Assembly (NCBI RefSeq): GCF_001445655.1
Contig: NZ_LNBE01000001.1
Coordinates: 249,811-313,810 of the forward strand
Direction of reading: 5' to 3'
Length of the DNA stretch: 64,000 nucleotides
Origin: Streptomyces roseifaciens
Lineage (GTDB): Bacteria > Actinomycetota > Actinomycetes > Streptomycetales > Streptomycetaceae
The notes under the pieces were generated by a model. It worked only from the letters and a program-made list of their open reading frames with translations. It was not told the origin of the DNA and did not search any database. This document shows, piece by piece, positions 58,732-64,000 of this stretch. A program made the position numbers and the translations under genes. Positions within the stretch are counted from its first letter, which is position 1. Every line of letters starts with the position of its first letter.

Positions 58732-59331
58732 ATGCATGACACAGACAACACGTTGCTCAGCTACTTCGACACTGCATCCGAAGGTTTCGGTGACCGGCTG
58801 CGGGCGGTACCGGACGGCCGCTGGGAGGACGCCACGCCGTGCACTGAATGGAACGTGCGTCAGCTGGTCAACCACATGATCCTGGGGAGCCGCATCTACA
58901 CCTCGCTGCTACGTGGCGGCAGCAGCGCGGAGTTCATGGCGGAGCTGCACCAGGACGTGCTCGACGGGGACCCGGCGACCACCTACCGGGATGCGGTGGC
59001 CGAGTGCCGGGCGGCGTTCCGCGCCGCCGGTGCGTTCGACCGGATCGTCGACTACCCCTTCGGCCCCGTCCCCGGCCGGCAGTTGCTCGGCCTGTACGTG
59101 GTGGACGCGATCACCCACACATGGGATCTCGCCCGCGCGATACGACTCGACGAGCGGCTCGATGCGCCCACGGTGCGCTGGATCCTCGACAGCTTCGAGT
59201 GGATCTATCACGGCGTCAGCGAGAGCCCCATTGCGGACAGCGACCGCTATTACGGGCCGCCGACGCAGGTGCCTGCATCGGATGCGTCCGAGCAGGACCG
59301 TCTCCTCCACGTGATGGGGCGCAAGCCGTAA
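58732..59331 (+). CDS. TIGR03086-like DinB-fold metal-binding protein, 199 aa
   Basis: A four-helix-bundle DinB/mycothiol-dependent maleylpyruvate isomerase-type domain. The signature is PCTEWNVRQLVNHMI (metal His), then a later VVDAITHTWDLARAI with the second metal His. Such proteins may use mycothiol as a cofactor in Streptomyces. The ATG at 58732 is used; a GTG at 58714 is an alternative. Its 3' end overlaps a doubtful convergent frame (59250-59561). Confidence 0.83.
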   Translation: MHDTDNTLLSYFDTASEGFGDRLRAVPDGRWEDATPCTEWNVRQLVNHMILGSRIYTSLLRGGSSAEFMAELHQDVLDGDPATTYRDAVAECRAAFRAAGAFDRIVDYPFGPVPGRQLLGLYVVDAITHTWDLARAIRLDERLDAPTVRWILDSFEWIYHGVSESPIADSDRYYGPPTQVPASDASEQDRLLHVMGRKP

Positions 59332-59561
59332 AGCCGGGCATCGACGGGGGCCGCCGACCGGCCGCTGCTGCTCGCCTCAGCAAGCGGTCCGCGCCGAAGT
59401 GATCCGAAGATCTGGCCGGAAGTCCATGGCAGAGCCGGCAGAGCACGGGTGCGTCTACGGCGGGCGGCGCGGGCGGGTTGATCGGCCGGCGTCTCGCGGG
59501 GTGCGTCCTCGTGCAGGTCCTCGTGCGGGCCCTTATGCAGGTCCGTGTGCAGATCCGTCAT
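59250..59561 (-). CDS. doubtful small gene with repetitive His/Asp N-terminus, 103 aa
   Basis: This lies 24 bases downstream of the TetR stop on the same strand and has a strong site (GGAGGAG about 10 bases upstream). It begins MTDLHTDLHKGPHEDLHEDA, a three-fold D-L-H repeat written by a degenerate tandem DNA repeat (about 59505-59560). After some 30 residues it becomes Arg/Ser-rich and shows no similarity; its last 80 bases overlap the convergent DinB-fold gene. It may be the broken 5' end of a gene lost by deletion. Treat as unproven. Confidence 0.3.
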   Translation of the reverse strand: MTDLHTDLHKGPHEDLHEDAPRETPADQPARAARRRRTRALPALPWTSGQIFGSLRRGPLAEASSSGRSAAPVDARLYGLRPITWRRRSCSDASDAGTCVGGP

Positions 59562-59585
59562 GGCCGTCGCCTCCTCCCGGCCTTC

Positions 59586-60179
59586 CTATACCGACCCGCC
59601 CTGTTGTGCCAGCCTGCGGACCAGCCGGATCAGGGAGGCGCGCTCGGCCTCCGGGTCTGAGGGACCGCCGAAGATCATGCGGACGGCCTGGGGGACGGTG
59701 AACCACCAGGCGGCCAGGGCCAGGACGGCGTAGAAGAGTTCCTCCGGATGCAGGCCGGTGTCCAGCGCTCCGGCGCGTTGGGTCCGGGCGAGCGCTGCGA
59801 CGCGCGAGCCGTAGGTGGCGGTCCGCTCCGGTTCCTTGAGCGCGGGGCCGCCCCGGTCCTGGAGGCCTTCCCAGTGCAGCAGGCGGATGAACTGCGGTCG
59901 GGCCCGGTGGTAGTCGTAGAGCAGACCGGCGTAGTGGCCGAGATCCTCGGCCTGCTCGGCGGTGAGAGGGATGGTCGTCGCGATGCGCTCGAGCTCCGTC
60001 TCCAGCACCTGCCCGAAGAGCCGTTGCTTGTTGCCGAAGTACTGGTAGATCCGCTCCTTGTTCACGCCGGCGCGGGTGCCGATGCGTTCGATGCGGGCGC
60101 CGTCGAAGCCGTGCTCGGCGAATTCGTCGACGGCCGCGTCCAGGAGGGCTTGTCGGGTGCGTGCGGTGTCCCAGGCCAT
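59586..60179 (-). CDS. TetR-family regulator, 197 aa
   Basis: N-terminal helix-turn-helix LLDAAVDEFAEHGFDGARIERIGTRAGVNKERIYQYFGNKQRLF, then a TetR_C ligand domain (GHYAGLLYDYHRARPQFIRLLHWEGLQ). MAWDTART at 60179 is taken as the start. The gap to the divergent membrane-protein gene holds a huge perfect inverted repeat (60199-60256), with each arm a near-palindrome, surely its operator. Confidence 0.9.
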   Translation of the reverse strand: MAWDTARTRQALLDAAVDEFAEHGFDGARIERIGTRAGVNKERIYQYFGNKQRLFGQVLETELERIATTIPLTAEQAEDLGHYAGLLYDYHRARPQFIRLLHWEGLQDRGGPALKEPERTATYGSRVAALARTQRAGALDTGLHPEELFYAVLALAAWWFTVPQAVRMIFGGPSDPEAERASLIRLVRRLAQQGGSV

Positions 60180-60198
60180 GCGTCGATCATACGTGACT

Positions 60199-60256
60199 CC
60201 AACCAACCGTTTGGAGATTGCTTGAAAGTTAAGCTAATCTCCAAACGGTTGGTTGG
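60199..60256. promoter_or_regulatory. 21-bp perfect inverted repeat, double operator of a TetR protein
   Basis: The left arm 60199-60219 and right arm 60236-60256 are exact complements, separated by a 16-base spacer. Each arm contains CCAACCGTTTGG, itself a near-palindrome, so two operators face each other. The whole element is about 58 bp and lies midway between two divergent starts (60179 and 60284). Confidence 0.85.
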
Positions 60257-60283
60257 AATTTGATCGCCGAGGAGTCTGCACCC

Positions 60284-60544
60284 ATGTCCGAGCCCGAGCC
60301 CACCCCCGCCGCCGCACCCCAGGTCGGCCCGCCGCCCCGTCACCACATGGCCCTGATGATCTGGGTGTCGGTCTTCCCCACGCTCACCCTGCTGGAGCTG
60401 CTGTTCCACGAGTGGCTCAAGCGCCTCCCGCTCGTCCTGCAGACGCTCGTGCTCAGCGCGTGCGTCGTCCTCACGGTGGTGTACGTCCTGATGCCCCGAC
60501 TGCAGCGACTGCGGGCCCGGCTGCTCACGCGTGCCACCCGCTGA
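60284..60544 (+). CDS. small two-helix membrane protein, 86 aa
   Basis: A polar N-terminus, Pro-rich (about 25 residues), followed by two helices, ALMIWVSVFPTLTLLELLFHEWL and PLVLQTLVLSACVVLTVVYVLMP, and a basic end (RLQRLRARLLTRATR). The helix pair matches the C-terminal membrane part of COG3224-type antibiotic-biosynthesis-monooxygenase proteins, but the enzyme domain is absent. The ATG at 60284 has GAGGAG 10 bases upstream. Controlled by the divergent TetR. A terminator follows. Confidence 0.75.
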   Translation: MSEPEPTPAAAPQVGPPPRHHMALMIWVSVFPTLTLLELLFHEWLKRLPLVLQTLVLSACVVLTVVYVLMPRLQRLRARLLTRATR

Positions 60545-60570
60545 CACCGCACGTCGTGGCGCATGAGCAA

Positions 60571-60599
60571 GCCCCCGCCGCATGACGTGCGGCGGGGGC
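60571..60599 (+). terminator. terminator of the small membrane-protein gene
   Basis: A perfect 12-bp stem (60571-60582 with 60588-60599) and a 5-base loop (TGACG), starting 27 bases after the plus-strand stop. Confidence 0.7.
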
Positions 60600-60616
60600 G
60601 GGACGGCAGAGGGACG

Positions 60617-60655
60617 CCGCGCGGGCCGACGGCAACTTGCCGACGGCCCGCGCGG
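60617..60655 (-). terminator. terminator of the CAP-domain gene
   Basis: An outer 12-bp stem (CCGCGCGGGCCG at 60617-60628 with its complement at 60644-60655) plus an inner GGCAA/TTGCC stem (60631-60635, 60637-60641). It lies just past the minus-strand stop at 60667. Confidence 0.7.
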
Positions 60656-60666
60656 TCAGGAAGGGG

Positions 60667-61596
60667 TCAGGAGGACGCGCCGAAGTTCTGCGTCCACCAC
60701 GGGCCGTTCGACTTGAAGTTGATGCCCACGCCGATCTCCTTGAAGGAGCAGTTCAGGATGTTGGCGCGGTGGCCGGGGCTCTTCATCCAGCCGTCCATCG
60801 CCGTACGGGCGTCCTTGGGGCTCTTGAAGATGTTCTCGCCGTACGTGCTCCAGCGGTACCCGGCGGCGGTCATGCGGTCGCCGGGGCTCTTGCCCTCCGG
60901 GCTGGTGTGGGCGTAGTAGTCGCGGGCGGCCATGTCGTCGGAGTGGCCCTGGGCAGCCGCCTGCAGCTTCGTGTTGATGGTGAGCGGGGAGCAGCCTGCC
61001 TTCGCGCGCTCCGCGTTGACCATGTCGACGACCTGCTGCACGTGCTTGCCGTTCGCGCCGCCTGCCTGGGCGCCCCCACCGCCACCGCCGGCCGGGGGCT
61101 TGCGGGCGCTGCCGGAGCCGTTGCCGCTCCCATGGCCCGTCGAAGGGGCCTCCTTGGCCTGGGCCGGGGACCGGCCGCCCGGCTTGTCCCCGGCCTCCGT
61201 CCCTGCTTCGGTCTTGACCCCGGCCCGGTCCTTCTTCTCCTGCTCCCGGTCCTTGCCCGCGGCCGCCGAAGCGCTTGCGCTCGCGCTCGGGGACGCGCTG
61301 CTCGCGCTGGGAGCCGACGAAGCGGCCGCCGCCACGGAGGGATGTTCCTTCAACGCCTCGGTGGGCCGGTCCGTGGCCGACGCGGACGGCGCAGCCGCGT
61401 CCGTACGGGTCTCCCCGCCGCCCGACAGCGACTGGGCCACGCCGTACCCGCCGCCCACGACGGCTATCAGACCCACCGTCCCGCCTATGACCAGCGCCCG
61501 TCGGGGGCGCTTGCCACGGGCGGCCCGGCGCCGGCGCGGGCCCGGGGTGCCGTCGGACGCCGGGTCGGACATCGGGGTCTCGAGTTCACGATTCAT
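60667..61596 (-). CDS. membrane-anchored CAP-domain (SCP-like) protein, 309 aa
   Basis: A basic cytosolic start (RRRRAARGKRPRR) and one helix (ALVIGGTVGLIAVVGGGYGVA) anchor the protein. A low-complexity Ser/Ala/Gly/Pro linker of about 120 residues leads to a C-terminal CAP domain of about 125 residues: VVDMVNAERAKAGCSPLTIN, a HTSPEGKSPGDRM segment, GENIFKS, and GWMKSPGHRANILNCSFKEIGVG. Two Cys pair across the domain. CAP proteins in bacteria are surface or spore-coat proteins; the exact role is unknown. The start is ATG 61596, with GGAAGTGATC upstream. Confidence 0.88.
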   Translation of the reverse strand: MNRELETPMSDPASDGTPGPRRRRAARGKRPRRALVIGGTVGLIAVVGGGYGVAQSLSGGGETRTDAAAPSASATDRPTEALKEHPSVAAAASSAPSASSASPSASASASAAAGKDREQEKKDRAGVKTEAGTEAGDKPGGRSPAQAKEAPSTGHGSGNGSGSARKPPAGGGGGGAQAGGANGKHVQQVVDMVNAERAKAGCSPLTINTKLQAAAQGHSDDMAARDYYAHTSPEGKSPGDRMTAAGYRWSTYGENIFKSPKDARTAMDGWMKSPGHRANILNCSFKEIGVGINFKSNGPWWTQNFGASS

Positions 61597-61797
61597 GCGG
61601 ATCACTTCCGGTGCGGTGTCACTGAGTGCTGGTCCAACACTCAGGAGACGGCGCGACCGGGACTCGATAACAAAAATTTCTGAACGTGTTCGTCCCAGTC
61701 CCTCAGGCCGCGGGGCGTAGGGCCTGAGCCCCGGTTCCGCACTCGTGCGCGGAGGAAACCGGTCGCAACGGGGACCGGGCGCTGCTAGCTTGCGGCC

Positions 61798-62469
61798 GTG
61801 GATCTCTTCTCACGTTCTTGGACAGCACTGCGTACAGCGGTCGCCGAACTCCCGGACGAGGACTTCGCGCGGCCGTCCGGCTGCACCGGCTGGCTGGTGC
61901 GGGACCTGGTGTGCCACCTGATCATCGACGCCCAGGACGTCCTGATCACCCTCGTGACCCCCGCGGAAACGGAACCGACCCGGGACGCGGTGACCTACTG
62001 GAACGTCGAGGACCGACCGCCGACCGGCGAGGACCCGCTCGACGCGCTGACGGTCCGTCTGGCCGCCGCCTACGAAGAGCCTCGGCTGCTGAAGTTCCAC
62101 CTCGACGACCTCGGGTCCGCCGCCGGTCGCGCCGCCGTACTCGCGGATCCCGCCCTCCGGGTCGGCACCCGCGACGAGGTCCTCACCGTGGCCGACTATC
62201 TTTCCGTATACGTCCTGGAATGGACGCTGCACCACCTCGACCTGATCGCACACCTTCCGGACGCGGCGGACCCGCCCGCCGAGGGGCTCGCGGGAGCACG
62301 CGAGCTGCTGGAGAGGATCGCCGGTGCGGCGTTTCCCCCGTCGCTCTCCGACAAGGACGCACTGCTGATGGGCACCGGCCGGCGCGCCCCGACCGAAGAG
62401 GAGAAGGCCGAACTGGAGAAGGCCGACCTGGGGGAGCTCGCCGCGAAGCTCCCGCTTGTCCTCGGCTGA
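61798..62469 (+). CDS. mycothiol-dependent maleylpyruvate isomerase-type DinB protein, 223 aa
   Basis: An N-terminal DinB-like four-helix domain with FARPSGCTGWLVRDLVCHLIIDAQDVL (metal His) and LSVYVLEWTLHHLDLIAHLP (second metal site), followed by a small C-terminal region ending in an acidic helix (EEEKAELEKADLGEL). Related to mycothiol-dependent maleylpyruvate isomerase, but the substrate is not provable. GTG 61798 is the start. A second protein of this fold lies at 58732-59331. Confidence 0.84.
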   Translation: MDLFSRSWTALRTAVAELPDEDFARPSGCTGWLVRDLVCHLIIDAQDVLITLVTPAETEPTRDAVTYWNVEDRPPTGEDPLDALTVRLAAAYEEPRLLKFHLDDLGSAAGRAAVLADPALRVGTRDEVLTVADYLSVYVLEWTLHHLDLIAHLPDAADPPAEGLAGARELLERIAGAAFPPSLSDKDALLMGTGRRAPTEEEKAELEKADLGELAAKLPLVLG

Positions 62470-62746
62470 CCGGTCGGCAGTACCCCGAAGCGACGATCGA
62501 CGCTGCGACCGAATCGCCCCGACGAGGGTTCGGCCGTTCGAGCACTCCCGGGCCGTGACTACCCGTCAGGGCGCGTCTCATCGATCTGGCGACGTCGGAG
62601 CTCCTAACATATGCCCACGGCCGGTGAGCCCGCCGGTCTGGTCCTTTCCCGGCGCCGGGGCCGCTGCACGTTCCACGATCCGAACACCGAACCCCTTGAG
62701 CGCGTCGCGACCCGATGGCTCAGGCCCGATGCACCGGAGAGCACCC

Positions 62747-63133
62747 ATGAAGATCCACCTCTCCAGCGTCTTCGTCGATGACCAGGGCAAGGCCCTGCGC
62801 TTCTACACCGACGTGCTGGGCTTCGTGAAGAAGCACGACGTCCCGCTGGGCGAGGACCGGTGGCTGACCGTGGTCTCGCCGGAAGATCCCGACGGGACCG
62901 AACTGCTGCTTGAGCCTTCCGGCCATCCCGCGGTGCAGCCGTACAAGACGGCGCTGGTCCGGGACGGCATCCCGGCCACCTCTTTCGCCGTGGACGACGT
63001 ACAAGCGGAGTTCGAGCGGCTGCGCGAACTCGGGGTGCGCTTCACCCAGGAGCCGCTGGAGATGGGCACGGTCACCACTGCGGTTTTGGACGACACCTGC
63101 GGCAACCTGATCCAGATCGTGCACAGCAAGTAG
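62747..63133 (+). CDS. VOC/glyoxalase-like protein, 128 aa
   Basis: A VOC single-domain protein that reads VFVDDQGKALRFYTDVLGFVKKHDVPLGEDRWLTVVSPED at the start and TTAVLDDTCGNLIQIVHSK at the end. This matches the common 'extradiol dioxygenase-like VOC' subgroup with metal-site residues conserved in both halves. Substrate unknown. ATG 62747 has GGAGAG about 6 bases upstream. A 277-bp gap (62470-62746) before it shows no gene; its promoter must be there. Confidence 0.86.
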   Translation: MKIHLSSVFVDDQGKALRFYTDVLGFVKKHDVPLGEDRWLTVVSPEDPDGTELLLEPSGHPAVQPYKTALVRDGIPATSFAVDDVQAEFERLRELGVRFTQEPLEMGTVTTAVLDDTCGNLIQIVHSK

Positions 63134-63170
63134 GGCGCCAGGGCCGGCCCAAGCGCCGGCCCTGGCGCCC
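63133..63170. terminator. bidirectional terminator between VOC gene and MFS gene
   Basis: A perfect 16-bp stem (63133-63148 with 63155-63170) and a 6-base loop (CCAAGC), starting at the last base of the VOC stop codon and ending 21 bases before the convergent MFS stop. Confidence 0.85.
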
Positions 63171-63190
63171 GCCGCTGTCACCGTCCGTGC

Positions 63191-64000
63191 TCAGGTCCGG
63201 ACCCCTGCACCGGTGAGCTCGCTCTGGGGCCCGTTCTCGCGCCGCGGCAGCAGTAGCGGGGTGGCGAGCAGGAGGACTCCGGCGGCTGCGATCGCGATGC
63301 GCGGGCCGGTGAGGGCGGCGAGCAGACCCCACGCGGCGGTCAGGGCCGCGATGGACAGGCTGCTGCTGATCGACCACGCGGACAGGGTGCGGACGACCCG
63401 GTCGGGGTCGGTGTGATCGAGCCGGCAGGTGGCCAGTACGGGGTTGAACAGGCTGCAGCAGGTCACCAGGCCGAGTTGGACGGCGACGACGAGCACGATC
63501 CCGGGGACGCCGGGCTGGACGAACGCCAAGCCGACGGGCCAGTACGCGCGCAGCGTTCCGGCGGTGAGGAGCACCTTGCGCTGTCCGAACCGCGCCACGA
63601 GCCGGTGCGCGAGGCGTGAGCCGACGAGGCCACCGATGCAAGGGGCCGCGAATACGAGACCGTACTGCCAGGGTGCGAACCCGAGATCGCCCAGCAGGAG
63701 TACGGCGAGCAGCGGCTCGGAGGCCATGATCAGGCCGTTGACGACGATCGCGTTGAGGAACAGCGGGCGCAGCGCGGGGTGGCCGAGGATGTGGCGCCAT
63801 CCTTCGACCAGATCGCGTGCCCGCAGCCGCGGTGCTTCGGTCCGCGCGGGGCGCGGTTCCGTCCCGCCGATGGCGCGTATGCCCAGCGCCGAGAGCAGGT
63901 AGCTGACCGCATCGGCCACCACGGTCGTCACCGGGCCGAGCACCCCGATCGCGGCCCCGCCGAGCGGTGGTCCGATCGTGGTCGCGGTCCACGTCGTGGA
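63191..64000 (-). CDS. MFS transporter (partial, 5' end beyond window)
   Basis: The C-terminal part of an MFS exporter of the MFS_3/enterobactin-exporter type. Visible helices include FLNAIVVNGLIMASEPLLAVLLLG, GLVFAAPCIGGLVGSRLAHRLVARFG (with the loop basic pattern) and IVLVVAVQLGLVTCCSLFNPVLA. The reading frame continues to base 64000 without a stop, reading TTIGPPLGGAAIGVLGPV, so more helices lie outside. The substrate is unknown. A terminator lies just past the stop. Confidence 0.85.
   Translation of the reverse strand, partial: STTWTATTIGPPLGGAAIGVLGPVTTVVADAVSYLLSALGIRAIGGTEPRPARTEAPRLRARDLVEGWRHILGHPALRPLFLNAIVVNGLIMASEPLLAVLLLGDLGFAPWQYGLVFAAPCIGGLVGSRLAHRLVARFGQRKVLLTAGTLRAYWPVGLAFVQPGVPGIVLVVAVQLGLVTCCSLFNPVLATCRLDHTDPDRVVRTLSAWSISSSLSIAALTAAWGLLAALTGPRIAIAAAGVLLLATPLLLPRRENGPQSELTGAGVRT

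Overview
The window is high-GC actinobacterial chromosome and almost certainly comes from a Streptomyces. The evidence is the GC-rich third codon positions, frequent GTG/TTG starts, 4-base stop/start overlaps, an iron box of the DmdR type, mycothiol-linked DinB-fold enzymes, a homodimeric pyruvate dehydrogenase E1, a rifamycin-associated element, a class III lanthipeptide locus and many TetR/PadR/LAL regulators. No rRNA, tRNA, CRISPR array, integrase or transposase gene was seen. The content looks like chromosomal-arm or accessory material rather than the conserved core.

Layout. 1-6.3 kb, minus strand: a beta-rich protein of unknown function, two adjacent DUF4139 (MuiA-like) proteins and a THEP1-type NTPase. 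6.5-12.4 kb, plus: an apparent second tsaD, a truncated GNAT and an apparent second alaS, then a dienelactone hydrolase and a hypothetical gene. 12.5-15.5 kb: aceE with its own promoter region and terminator, and with a REP-like palindrome carried in frame. 15.8-22.9 kb: an FAD/NAD(P)-binding protein plus MFS exporter, then an iron-box-controlled ferric-siderophore ABC importer (ATPase, lipoprotein, fused double permease). 22.9-29.3 kb: methyltransferase, HdeD-like membrane protein, ArsR with YbaK and a divergent quinone oxidoreductase, PadR, a LysR remnant next to a DJ-1 protein, and a secreted protein. 29.5-35.4 kb: a membrane protein, a histidine kinase/response regulator pair and a large LAL regulator.

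35.4-39.93 kb, minus: a compact class III lanthipeptide operon. It consists of a 41-residue precursor preceded by a near-perfect Shine-Dalgarno, the synthetase LanKC, and an ABC exporter that overlaps lanKC by 4 bases. A hairpin lies between the precursor and the synthetase genes. 40-49.8 kb: stress, secreted and enzyme genes, including an amidase with an AtzG-like small partner, two MBL-fold proteins (one with a ferredoxin-like N-terminus), a TetR with a candidate operator motif shared by two promoters, an alpha/beta hydrolase and a VOC protein. 49.9-53.6 kb: a Rox-type rifampicin monooxygenase gene and a divergent Baeyer-Villiger-type monooxygenase gene, separated by a perfect rifamycin-associated element. 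53.6-56.9 kb: two tandem, evidently duplicated membrane Ser/Thr kinases. 57-64 kb: TetR/SDR and TetR/membrane-protein divergent pairs with strong palindromic operators, a CAP-domain surface protein, two DinB-fold proteins, a VOC protein and the 3' part of an MFS transporter that runs off the end.

Most interesting units: the lanthipeptide operon with its small precursor gene, the RAE between two flavin monooxygenases, and the linked duplicate alaS/tsaD cassette. All functional statements are by recognition of sequence patterns; no database search was run.
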